Shown: in pieces, positions 31,164 to 41,616 of the stretch | Numbering within the stretch: position 1 is the first letter of the stretch | Layout of the letters: every line of letters starts with the position of its first letter | Translations under genes and position numbers: made by a program | Assembly: GCF_950023065.1 (NCBI RefSeq) | Contig: NC_088679.1 | Span: 12,214,001-12,278,000 of the forward strand | Source: Planococcus citri | Lineage: Eukaryota; Arthropoda; Insecta; Hemiptera; Pseudococcidae | Reading direction: 5' to 3' | DNA length: 64,000 nucleotides | Notes under the pieces: model-generated | The model's input: the letters and a program-made list of their open reading frames with translations, nothing else | The model's database searches: none | What the model was told of the DNA's origin: nothing

Positions 31164-33959
31164 AATCGCCTTCAACAGTTTACATACCTTCGAACGATCA
31201 TTACAAAAACCAGGAGGTTGCTCCATATAAACATCGTAATTAATCTCACCGTGAAGGTAAGCACTCGAAACGTCCATTTGATGGATTAGAAACCCCTTCT
31301 GAGTTGCAATCGACAGAAGTATCTTGATCGTTGTTGTATTGACAACAGGCGAGAAAAGCTCTTCAGGAGCGTTCTTTTCGTCACAACCGACAGCTACCAA
31401 ACGCGCCTTGATTTTATTTGGCCGTTCAGTTAACACCCATTTAGACCGCAGAACTTTTACACCAGCAGGATGCGGAACTAATTTCCATACATTATGCTGC
31501 TTCATCGACTCGATTTCTTGCTGCTTTGGGTAATCCCATTTGGGATCGGACGAATTTTCGGCGAGGTAAGCTACACAATAACCAATCGAAACTTCGTAAT
31601 CGCCAAATCGAACAGGGTGTTTCCTTTCTCGACCACTACGCCGGAGTTGAGGTTCTTCGACAGTCGGTGAAATTTCAGGAACAGTCTCTTCGTCGCTACT
31701 CTCGGAATCAGGCGATGACGTTCGTACAAATTTCTCGTTCTCGTCAGGTAAATCTGAGAAAAATCGACTCTCATCGAAGGTAACATTGCGAGCTATTTCA
31801 ACTTGCCTCGTACGTAGATTGAAAATTCGATACCCAATAGGAGCGTAACCGACCATGATGCCTCTCTTCGAATGCGAATCCAGCTTTTGGCGTTTTTCTT
31901 TCGGTATGTGAATATGGCTGACACAACCGAAAGGACGAAGCTTGCTGTAATCGACTTTATTTCCATACCATTCAGCTGCTGGAACTTTTCCCGTAGAGCT
32001 CGTTGGACATCGATTCAACGTGTAATTCGCACATAGCACAGCTTCAGACCAAAAACGCTTAGGCAAACCAGACTCCATCAAAAGCGTTCTGGCTCGTTCT
32101 TCGAGAGTTCGATTCAAACGTTCGGCTCGGCCATTGGTAGGATGATTATACGCTACAGAGTTCAGAATTCGAATGCCTTTCTGCTTACAGAACGCCATAA
32201 ACTCTGAATTGATAAATTCGCGACCATTATCGCACAGGAACGAACTAATTTTTGTCTCAAATTGAGCAGTAGCCATCGCCTCGTACTCTTTGAACTTTTC
32301 GAAAACTTTGCTTTTGTGTTTCAGCAAATAAACGGCAGAAAAATGAGTGAACACGTCCATAAACGTCACAAAGTATGAATAACCATCGTAACTGGTCTGT
32401 TCAATGACACAAACGTCTGAAACAATCTGCTCAAGTGGTCGTTTCGTTTTAAAATCACTCGTAGGATACGGTAGTTGAGTCTGCTTGCCTTGAATACATG
32501 GCTCGCACAACGCCGGAACACCGCTGAATTTTAAATGACCAGCAGTTTGCAATTTCTTGACTGCATCTTGATTCAAATGACCCAATCGACGATGGACCTG
32601 CTCGTAGGTAAGATTAGCTTCTTGAGAAGAACTGTCTACAGGCGAACACAGTCGAAATTTCATACAAAACAGCTCATTTTCCACTTTACCAGATGCTAAC
32701 ACTTCGTTTGGATTTTCAAAGTGTACTAATTCGACAGTTTCTCGCCAAAACACCATTTTCCATTCGTTTAGCGAAATTTTGCGAACACTGAGTAAATTTC
32801 GGCGAAGCTGAGGTACAAACAACACCTCGTGAAACGTAATTTGACTGCCTTGGTTGCTCTTCATATACACAGTACCAGTATGAGATGCGTAAATTGTACT
32901 ATGATCAGCCAATGTGATAGGCTCTGGAGTTTCAAACTGTTTTAACGATGATAATAACGAACGATCATTCACCATAAACTTCGTACAACCAGAATCAGCT
33001 ACAAATTCGATATCCACAGGAACGATTTTTTCAGCTACAGATGCAGAGACACCAGAAGAGTTTTCACAGAAAAACGCAACACTTCTGGGAGTATCACTGG
33101 CAACACTAGCTTCAGCAGTATTTGTTTTCTGCCTTTTAGCATCGTTTTTCTTTTTGTAGCATCGAACTTCTTTGTGACCATCTTTATGGCAATAACCACA
33201 ACGAATCGAAGATTTCGGAGCATCTTTAGGCTTACTGGAGCTGACAGGGGGATGATTTTCAGGTTTCTTTGAAGTTGAACTCGAATTAGAAAAGTAGGCA
33301 GTACTTTCAACTTGTTCAGGTTTCTTTGGCAGCTTTCGTTCGTCTTTACGCTTTAAATCGAAATCCAAAAGAGCACCTTTCACTGAATCCAACGTAACCA
33401 AGTTATTATCGTTTATTTCACCCAGTGCAGCGATCACAGGCGCAAAATCATTCGGCAAAAGCGACAGTAGAATCACCACAACTTCAATATCTTCGATTTT
33501 CCCAACTTTTCCGCCACCAGCTCGAATTTCCGCAATAATAGAATCGAATTCGCGGAAAAAAACGGACAGCTCACTTTTACCATCATAAGTGAGGTTGGAT
33601 AGCTTACGTCGAAGATAGGCGTGATGAAGGTAACTGGTACGATTATAGGTGACTCGTAAACGCCGCCAACACTCAAAAGCACTGCTTGTGTGAGGTGCAT
33701 AGTGCGAGAGTGTATCCGCCAGATTTTCTAATATTATTCGCCTCGCTTTTGCGTCGCCTTGTACCCAGGTAAGAGGCTTCTTATCGGTACCAAAAGTCGC
33801 CTTTTTAAAATCATCGGTTGGTTTAATATCCACGAACTTGCATAAACCATCACACTGAAGTTCCGTATAAACTCGATTTTGCCAAGCCAGATAATTCGAA
33901 CCATCAAATCGTTTGATGCGAGATACTGTTTGAAAAGACATCGTCGAACGAAGCAACAC
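31161..33959 (-). CDS. Copia Gag, protease, integrase and RT N-terminal part
   Basis: 932 residues; the methionine at codon 7 (MSFQTVSR) is a good alternative start. In order: a UBN2-type Gag (about 15-200), a CX2CX4HX4C knuckle (C254, C257, H262, C267), and an aspartic protease with ADSGC (D322). The pre-integrase zinc module follows (H456, H461, C485, C488). The integrase has D515, D577 and E613 (CDNGREF, AERLNR). RT begins near 820 with the WKLVP...SKWV segment and the first catalytic D896 in QMDVSSAYLHGE. The frame stops at TAA in the middle of RT. Up to that point every signature residue is present. Confidence 0.9.
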   Translation of the reverse strand: MLLRSTMSFQTVSRIKRFDGSNYLAWQNRVYTELQCDGLCKFVDIKPTDDFKKATFGTDKKPLTWVQGDAKARRIILENLADTLSHYAPHTSSAFECWRRLRVTYNRTSYLHHAYLRRKLSNLTYDGKSELSVFFREFDSIIAEIRAGGGKVGKIEDIEVVVILLSLLPNDFAPVIAALGEINDNNLVTLDSVKGALLDFDLKRKDERKLPKKPEQVESTAYFSNSSSTSKKPENHPPVSSSKPKDAPKSSIRCGYCHKDGHKEVRCYKKKNDAKRQKTNTAEASVASDTPRSVAFFCENSSGVSASVAEKIVPVDIEFVADSGCTKFMVNDRSLLSSLKQFETPEPITLADHSTIYASHTGTVYMKSNQGSQITFHEVLFVPQLRRNLLSVRKISLNEWKMVFWRETVELVHFENPNEVLASGKVENELFCMKFRLCSPVDSSSQEANLTYEQVHRRLGHLNQDAVKKLQTAGHLKFSGVPALCEPCIQGKQTQLPYPTSDFKTKRPLEQIVSDVCVIEQTSYDGYSYFVTFMDVFTHFSAVYLLKHKSKVFEKFKEYEAMATAQFETKISSFLCDNGREFINSEFMAFCKQKGIRILNSVAYNHPTNGRAERLNRTLEERARTLLMESGLPKRFWSEAVLCANYTLNRCPTSSTGKVPAAEWYGNKVDYSKLRPFGCVSHIHIPKEKRQKLDSHSKRGIMVGYAPIGYRIFNLRTRQVEIARNVTFDESRFFSDLPDENEKFVRTSSPDSESSDEETVPEISPTVEEPQLRRSGRERKHPVRFGDYEVSIGYCVAYLAENSSDPKWDYPKQQEIESMKQHNVWKLVPHPAGVKVLRSKWVLTERPNKIKARLVAVGCDEKNAPEELFSPVVNTTTIKILLSIATQKGFLIHQMDVSSAYLHGEINYDVYMEQPPGFCNDRSKVCKLLKAI

Positions 33960-34100
33960 GTGTAGGTGAACAGCAGAACGAAACAGATAATTATCTCACC
34001 AACCGTTCATAACTTTACAGGTACGACTCGAACCATTTTTGCGAACACATTCCGCACATTTATCCGGTTCTTTTAACCATATTTAAATAGAAAAACACAC

Positions 34101-34113
34101 TGGTCCCATAACC
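34101..34113 (-). other. Copia-type primer-binding site
   Basis: Minus-strand GGTTATGGGACCA directly follows the 5' LTR. It matches, with one mismatch, the complement of the anticodon-arm region of initiator tRNA-Met. Drosophila copia primes from that internal region with a tRNA half-molecule. Confidence 0.75.
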
Positions 34114-34295
34114 TTTTAAACGGAAGAATTAAATACGTAAATTAAAGGAACCATTTACTCGATCATTTATTTTCCCATTAAAAATAACAACACGATATCC
34201 GACAATGAGCACACAGATAAAAACACCTAATTCGACATAGGCGATAAAAGCTAGTTTTGTAGTGGCTTGAAAGATCGCACCACTAAAAACCAACA
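34114..34295 (-). repeat. Copia 5' LTR
   Basis: 182 bp, identical by eye to the 3' LTR, followed on the plus strand by GTTCT at 34296-34300. Confidence 0.92.
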
Positions 34296-34300
34296 GTTCT
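34296..34300. repeat. Target-site duplication GTTCT, right
   Basis: Matches 29772-29776. Confidence 0.88.
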
Positions 34301-35720
34301 ATTCATTTGTACAAAACATCAGCTCATATCAATCAAGATTAAATAAGCAGCTTAGTATTACATAAAATATGTTTAAGTAAACTAAAACAATTAAATTATA
34401 AAACATCGTCTCTTTTTCTCTCCTTTTCCTTATGTCTCACACACTAGGCACCATTCTTGCTAAGTAAATATTCTGTCTTCAATACCTCTACCCTAAAATA
34501 AATAATATAATAATTTTCTATAGCGAATCCCCATCTTCATCTGTTACGCGAAGATGTTGGTAGACGTTCAAAATGAAATATGATGACGGATTTAAAATCC
34601 ATTTTTCTTCTGCTTCTTCTTCTCAGTGAAATATTTTGCACAAATACATACCTACCAGATCTATTCTTTATTATGAGTGTTTCTTGAACATTGAACCAAA
34701 CCCTGTATCCTTTCATTTTGGCTCTTCAAAAATGACAAAACATTACATTTTGTTAGAAAATCTCTGTTGTGCTTTGTCCAAGAACGAACTCATATTCAAC
34801 GTTCACAATGGACAACTTTTGAGACACCTCCTCTCTTTATAAATCAAAAAAACGATTGTAGACTCGTATATGAGACACCATAGGCAACTTATTCGACTTC
34901 CTTAAACGAGAAAATGATATCAAATTCGCAGACACGAGTGCATACATTAGAAAAAGAGAAGAAAAAGGGTACATATCACATTGTAGGTGAAGGTATACCA
35001 TACCTTACCTCCACTAACGTGTGTATAAGTGGACTTGGCACGAGCATAGGGAGGGTTAAACCCTACCCTCGACACAGATAGCGTAACAGACGCCTGCGAT
35101 TATGAATTACACGACGTCTCTCTCTAACCCTCCCTTTGACTCTTTTTCACCCTACCTTCCATCTCACATCTCACACATACATACATATATGAAGGATAAA
35201 AGTTGGAAGTACATGATATAATAACGCGACGACGACGACAACGATATAACTTAATAGTTCTTCTCGCATACCTTTCGTGGTATCATTTATGTATATTCTT
35301 TAGCAACGTATACCGAATACTATATATGCAGAGATACCTGTAGGTAAAATGACAATTTCGCTCTCGGTTTTAAATCTCCGACCGCGAATAAATCTTGCGA
35401 GTTGGAATGAATTATAAAATGCGAATGCAAGATGGTGGTTGGGAAAGGGGGGATGAAAAATTTATACCGTGTGATTCCGCTCTGGTGATCAATTTAGTGA
35501 AAAATGACGTTAGCACGTGCAGAAGGTAGACTGGTCACAGTGGTCATTGTGTCCTTGGTTGACTTTCCAAGAGATGGAATTGCATTGCGAGGGATGGTTC
35601 GCAACACTTTTAATTTTCATGACCTTTTGTTATTCCATTCTCTCCAGCTTTAAAATATATTATGCTGAATTGATCCTTGATCGAAAAACAAAGTTATAAG
35701 GCTGAGTAGTTTTTCAATTT
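34301..35720. other. Non-coding, with a promoter-like GC-richer stretch at 34900-35480
   Basis: Composition rises in GC and CG dinucleotides, with a GACGAC run near 35228-35243 and 'catacatacata'-like runs. It may hold a transcription start or distal control region. No exon could be supported. Confidence 0.3.
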
Positions 35721-38700
35721 CAGAAATTTCATCCCAAGTGACGATGCTTTAAGTAGGCATTGTAGAAGTTGTAAAAATGGGACTGTGTGAGTAGCAGTGT
35801 TTAGAAAGTAAGGGAATAAAAATTTATTGTCGTAAGTTTTGATGGAGAAAATGGATATAATGTTTGAAGTTTGGTGTTCTCAGTGCAGAATATGCGAGAA
35901 AGATCATGTTATTCTACATATATGGCAGAAGGTAATTAGCACTTCACGTCCTGCATCAATCGACCAAAAATGAAATTCGCCTCAGAAGGGTTTATTGAAC
36001 GTGATTTCTGAAATTTAAAAACCATCCTACCTAAACATCAAAAACATGTTTTTTTCTTATGGATCATGTAACGTTGAACATTGTGGATGTTTGAAAATCA
36101 AATTTGAGCCAGAGAGATGGGAAAACATTAAAATTTTACGAATTGGATATAGAATAAAATTGAAATTTGACATTGTTGTACTGCATTTTTGAACCTCTGA
36201 ATGAATTTGAAACAATTTCAAACTGTTCTGAGAGTTATTCTGGAGCCTCCAACGTTAGATTTTCTAAAGTTGAAATTTCACAAAATTTTTCTTATGAAGT
36301 TAGAAAGCTCAAATTTACTTTACAAGTAGGTATACCCTGATCTCAATTCATCGTTGAATCGATTTGAGCTGGTTTCAAGCTTTTGTGGAGCCTCAAGCCA
36401 CATTTTGAAAATTTCTAATTTCTAAAAAGTGCCATCAAAAATCTGTTCCAATTATGTGATTGGTGCTTATTGGTGACGCTCATCTTCACTAACCACCCAC
36501 TAGTTTCCTAAAATCGGATTACCTATTCCGTTCATTATCCTATATTTTTCAAATTTTCAATTATGATATCGCTGGAGGGTGGGTCATCCAAAAGAACAAA
36601 TTGCGTTTTTTACAATGCTAAAGGAAATTCGAACGATTTTCATCTCAGTTTTCAAAAATCTAGCATTTCAAATACGAGTAGAGGTTTCCAAATGACTTGA
36701 ACACTTTTCCAATCGACTCAACATGATGAAATTAGAGCACATTTTAACTTTACGTCTTCACTGGGTAAAATTTTGGGAACTTTCAATCGTTAAAAATCTA
36801 TCGGAGGATTCAGAACGGCTCGAAACTATTCGAAATCGTATTCAATCAATTCGGACGCTCAACAATAAAGTAGATAGGTACATAAATTCAAAATATTTCA
36901 GATTTGTAGGCCAATTTGGCGAAATTTTAATTTTTGCTGTTGTATTGAGGTTAGATAAGTACCTACATATGTTTATTTAAAAAATTGAATCGGACCATTT
37001 TGGGAAATACTGGTCCCGCTGAATGTTCTTTGATGTTGAAAAAATAAGTTGAAATGTAAAAGATTATTTACTTACCTCAGCAACTAACTAGAACTCAAAA
37101 AATTAAATCGGTTATCATTATTGTGGTTGTGTTTATTTTAAAAAATTGAATCGGACCATTTTGGGAACCACTGATTCCACTGAATGCTCTTTGATTTAAA
37201 AAAATTGCCACTAAAAGTAAGTAGGTACACGCATTTTAGCATTTGAAATTTTTGGCTGTCGATGAGTGTATTGTTTCCTCAGGCTCTTTGAATTTAGCGC
37301 TGCCCGCGTCAAGAAATTTTCAGCCAGATTGATGACCAATTTGATTTTTTTTGAGTCGCAGAAGCATAACGTGATTGGTAATTAATAATTTTATGAAATT
37401 CTGTTGAAATGTAAAAGATTATTTACTTACCTATTCAATACCATTCAACAACTACTCACATGGTAAGTGTGTATATACAAGTTTCCGGTCACAGAAACGG
37501 TATTGGGTCCGAACCTAATCAAGCAGATCATAAGCCTGGTAAAAAAATCAGAAAATTAATTCAACAGCAGAGAAAAATACAACAAAACGATTTACTGATT
37601 AAAGATGAATAGGTATAAGTATAGAAATCATATTAATCGACGTAAAAAGTGTTGAAATTACGACGATATTACTTACAGACGAAGAAAGCGACACGATCAC
37701 GTTTCAATAAAGGGTATATTTATAATATGTATTATTCATCTTCTGTCTCCAAATCAATCAGGTTCAAAAAAAAAGTTCAACTTGAGGCTCATTTTATTAT
37801 TTCTTGTTTATACCTACTTGAAAATGATGAATTATATTTATGAGCTTTTTTTTTTATTTTTTAAAGTGGTGCAATGAAGAATGAAAAATATTTAAAATTT
37901 TATTGGCAGTAATGGGATTGGCCATTGAAGAAATGTTTTTAATTTTTTGTGATGGAAATATTCCAGCGTCCATCGAATGTTTTTGAGCTGTGGTGCGTAG
38001 ATGTTCGATTGTTGTGGCGATGGTGTGATGTCAAATGGCTCACGTGTGTTTTCGATTTCTTTCTGTTGAAATAAATTAGCAGGTATATTCTGCTGTTTTC
38101 AATCGAACAATGAACATACATCTACCAATTATTCAGATGCTTTTGAGCCCTTTTGGAGCCTCCAGCAGATTTTTAGATCGACTGTGAAATGGACAACATG
38201 AGACACAACATATTTTCTTTCAACACATTAAAATCAAAAAATCGGCTGGATGCTCCAAATGAGCTCGAAACAATCATCAATTTACTAGAGATGTAAAAAA
38301 TGAAATTAAAAGCAAATAACAGCTTTTCAACTTAATTTGTTATCAAATTTTAATTTTTACAAAGAAATCGAATTTTAAAAAAATATTCATCAATACTTGA
38401 TTTGAAAATAATAAATTCAATAAGTAAGTAGGTACCTGAAATTTGGCTTGTTAGCTTATGTTTGATTTTTTTTTTTGTATGATGTAAAATATTATCTGGT
38501 GATTTGAATACTTCTATATCTATGTGTGTGTATATGGGGAACTTCTTATACTTATAGGTCAGGATACCCGTTAAAATCATGAGCATTTACATGAAAACAA
38601 TAGGCGCAAGCACAATTTTTTTGTGAATACACCTGCATCTACGAAATTATGATGCAAAATCTTAAGAATAATTTCAGAAAAAAGGTAATGAATAACTTGC

Positions 38701-39316
38701 TGTTTTCAATTTTTTTGGTTTCCATTGTCTCTTTCTGCGCAATTTTTTTTCTCGCTCAAATGAGGAAAAATTCAACCAAGTATTGAATTTTCATTTTTTA
38801 ATTTCTGAGAATTCAAAATTCTCTATAAGATGGATGAAAATTTGATAAAATTGAGCTAGAAAAGGTGAAATTTGGTTTGTGCCCTATCTTACTCCAAGAT
38901 CTCACGAATTGATTGGTAATGGTTTTACCTAGGGTCTTTATGAGTCTCTGCCAGATTTTAAAATTGTACAATTTTGAAAAAATATGCCATGTCTTAAAAA
39001 TGGTTGAAATCATTCAGGCACAGGAAATTGAAAAATCAACTGGGAACTCTAAATAACGGACTCGAAACCACCTTAATAAATCTATTTGAGAGGTGAAAAG
39101 TTTTATGTTGAATCAAATACCTACTTAACAGTTTTATAACTCAATTTGATCAAATTTTACATTTTTTTCAAGAAAATTGACCTCTCGAATTTTTAAAAAT
39201 TCACTAAAAATTTGAAAGAGAAATTTCGTACAATAACATTTAGCTTATTTGTTCGTTTGTGTATCAAAAAAAAAATATGCGAGTCCAAAAAATTGTCTGC
39301 TGGTTTGGATGCCTCT

Positions 39317-39320
<4 letters not shown>
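35721..39320. other. Non-coding, diverged repeats
   Basis: 36000-36960 resembles the repeat blocks at 8750-9260 and 10790-12530. A direct repeat around 'ttgaatcggaccattttggga' occurs at about 36986 and 37147. 38120-39180 shows the same decayed 'gagcct' style. No gene seen. Confidence 0.4.

Positions 39321-39348
<28 letters not shown>
39321..39348. repeat. TG dinucleotide microsatellite
   Basis: Fourteen uninterrupted TG units, followed by CGTATATGTG. Confidence 0.95.
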
Positions 39349-39351
<3 letters not shown>

Positions 39352-39440
39352 ATATGTGTTTTGTTGTGGTGAGTTGGCCGGAAGTTCTCCCACAGCGGAA
39401 GCCTCGTCTTTATTGTAGACATGTTTTTATCTTCTATCTA

Positions 39441-39719
39441 CCGGGTGTCCGAGAATAAGGGATTTTATTGTTATCAAAAAGTATATAGAGAAAATTCCCT
39501 GCTTGAAAATTGGAAAATTGAATAATCATTTGAAAAATGGACGTTTGAATGATCGTTTCAATAAAACACCAGAGAATCTTTAAGTTTGCATTGAAACAAT
39601 AATAACTCAAAATCACATTTTTTCGATTGTTATTCAACTTTTCAATTTTGACTAGAGGAAATTTTTTCTCACTTTGGCTTATCAAAACGTATCAAATCTC
39701 CTTATTCTTGGTCAGCTGG
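39441..39719. mobile_element. TA-flanked MITE family, copy 1
   Basis: 279 bp starting CCGGGTGTCCGAGAATAAGG and ending in its near-inverse CCTTATTCTTGGTCAGCTGG. TA lies on both sides (39439-39440, 39720-39721). The TA target suits Tc1/mariner-type transposition. It shares internal blocks with 49259-49531: a 'gaaaattccct' block near the left and 'tcaattttg(a/c)' near the right. Confidence 0.75.
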
Positions 39720-39721
39720 TA

Positions 39722-40300
39722 TAAGTTTTTATGAATGCAGGTCTGATTGAAACTTATCATAAAATGATCACTTTCCTGGTCTGACTCGACCGAATCTTTT
39801 TTTTCATTGGACGCTTCATTGAATTTGGGATAGGTCAGGATTCCCTTTGGCATAATGAGGATCCATGTGGATAGAATTGGGATCATTTTTTTTTTGGAAT
39901 CTTTATGCAAAAGGTAGGGCCTTTGGTGTTCACTTCTTTTTTGGGGTATATAGGTACGATAATTCTCGAAAGTGACTGATCCATAATTTTTCATATTTCC
40001 TCCCCTTTTGGAGAGAAAAATCGAGGAACCTAAGTTATTTTTTCACTGTTTAAAAAATCCAAAATTTTTTGCAAAGGTTACCGAAATTGATTTTTGTAAA
40101 TTTTATTCTCCAAATCCTTTCATTTTTTTCCCCAGTATTTATGGCAATTCGCGTGTCCTCACAAAAAAAAAAAGCCTCTGTGTATTACTAAAAATATGAT
40201 ATTATAGAATCGACAATTAATCCTTGTAAAAATCCATGTAAATTTCGCTAATAAAAAAGAATCTTCAAAATCATTTCAGAGGAAAGGTGATGAATAACTT
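39722..40300. other. Non-coding sequence
   Basis: A minus-strand frame of 100 codons at 39692-39994 has no recognised features and overlaps the MITE end. Not called as a gene. Confidence 0.4.
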
Positions 40301-40319
40301 ACTATAAGCTTATGAAAAT

Positions 40320-40660
40320 GTGGCGATCTTTTTATATCATTCCTTTTCATTTGTACTTTTTTCATCTTTCATTTTTGTTCCAATTTTCTTATTTGTGTGT
40401 ATTTTTTTCTCGTTCTTGGTTTTCTGTTTTTTTTCTCATTTCATTTCGTTTTGTTCGCTTATTTTTTTGGAAATTTTCAGTTTTTTTGTTTGTATTTTTT
40501 TATTCGTTTTTCATATTTCGTGTTTACTCATTTTACATCATTTTTTTTTCATTTACATTTTTTGTATCTTTCACTGTTGTTCCAGTTTTTGCTTTGTTCC
40601 AATTTCCTTATTTGTTTGTATTTTTTCTCGTTGTTTTCATTTTTCTTTTTTTTCTCATTT
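40320..40660. repeat. Polypyrimidine, T/C-rich tract
   Basis: About 340 bp of almost pure T with C on the plus strand, with few purines. It contains an imperfect internal duplication of 'ttgttccaattttcttattt' followed by 'gtgtattttttctcg' (40375-40410, and again at 40595-40632). The long frames across it (Phe/Ser-rich) come from composition. Confidence 0.7.
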
Positions 40661-41612
40661 GTGATCTGTCACGAGAAAACTAACCTAGTGTCCAAAACGT
40701 AAATTTTACAGGAAGGACATTTGAAGTTTTGAGTCTATATATGTATCTGTATCAGGCGATCTAAAATTTGTAGATCCATGAAACTTGCACCACTTTTGGC
40801 TCCCATGAGTGCCAACATAGAACCTGATATTTTCTTTTTCAGAATCATCACATTCAAGATAGCCAAGTCCAATAATAGAAATTTCTCAAAATCAATTTTT
40901 TTCGATTTTTTTGAATTTTTCTCCAAAAAAAATGTTGGAAAAACTACCCGAGTATGAATTATTAATGAAGAATAAGTTATTATTATTATTAAATTTATCA
41001 CGTTTCTTAACAAATTTGTTCCAGGTGAGAAGAGTTGATTTTTCCAGCTCAAGCCTTACTCAAATTTCAAAATATGGCACAAATCCTCCAAATGTGGACC
41101 GATTGTTGCAAAAATTTGCATTTCGACTCCCCAGAACATACCTTTCGAGGAAATCAAAAAAAAAATTTTTTTCAATTTTTTCTACCCTCGAGAACTGACA
41201 TCACTGAGGAAACCTCCGGGTGCTGACTTCATTGAGGAAACCTCCGGGTCCATGTCAGCACCCGGAGGTTTCCTCAGTGATGTCAGTATTTTAATTTTAC
41301 TTGTTAACTTAACATAACCCGGAGGTTTCCTCAGTGATGTCAGTACATTAATTTTACGTGCTGACATCACTGAGGAAACCTCCGGGTCAAACCCGGAGGT
41401 TTCCTCAGCGATGTCAGCATAAAAATAAGTCATCGCTTAAGGGGTATAGTTGCTCTATTTTTTTGACCTCAGATTTAGGGCCAAGAGAATCGTTCGCGAA
41501 CGTTTCAACCCCCACAGTCGGATTCAGCACCCTAAGTACCTACTACTAATATCTACCATAAAAAAGATATCGATTTTTTGGACACTGGGCTGGATTTCTC
41601 GTGACAGATCAC
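40661..41612. mobile_element. Terminal-inverted-repeat element carrying the 27-bp repeat cluster
   Basis: The two 37-bp ends are inverted copies: GTGATCTGTCACGAGAAA... at 40661-40697 and its inverse ending TTTCTCGTGACAGATCAC at 41612, with about five mismatches. ATTT lies outside both ends (40657-40660, 41613-41616) and may be a target duplication. The interior has no transposase. It holds the palindromic repeat cluster at 41195-41417. Class unknown. Confidence 0.65.
41195..41417. repeat. Cluster of six 27-bp repeats in both orientations
   Basis: The unit has the core GAGGAAACCTCCGGGT. Forward copies are at 41195-41221, 41223-41249 and 41361-41387. Inverted copies are at 41260-41286, 41317-41343 and 41391-41417. 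Spacers are 1, 10, 30, 17 and 3 bp. The last pair is a 27-bp hairpin with a 3-nt loop and a single mismatch. Units are nearly identical and far more GC-rich than the surroundings. Two inverted copies are followed by related 'taattttac' spacers. Confidence 0.9.
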
Positions 41613-41616
41613 ATTT

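Larger units (their letters stand above)
29777..34295 (-). mobile_element. Ty1/copia LTR retrotransposon, very young
   Basis: The 4,519-bp element on the minus strand has 182-bp LTRs that look identical. It also has a copia-type primer-binding site, a gag-protease-integrase-RT-RNase H frame, a purine tract and GTTCT target duplications. Identical LTRs mean insertion in recent evolutionary time. The coding frame is interrupted by one TAA (31161-31163) within RT. Its transcript would run towards the 3' end of amiD. Confidence 0.93.

Noticed and set aside
31324..33310. Plus-strand and alternate-frame ORFs of 69-91 codons
   Set aside because: They are shadows of the copia polyprotein frame.
40312..40702. 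Three overlapping 101-123-codon frames that resemble multi-pass membrane proteins
   Set aside because: They are Phe/Ser/Val-rich translations of a polypyrimidine tract, open in all three frames, without start context or splice support.
41195..41417. CRISPR-like array
   Set aside because: Repeats occur in both orientations, spacers are 1-30 bp and uneven, there are no cas genes, and the DNA is eukaryotic.
41182..41433. An 83-codon frame with repeated SLRKPPG motifs, a repeat protein at first sight
   Set aside because: The repeats are translations of the 27-bp DNA repeats in both orientations; there is no other support.
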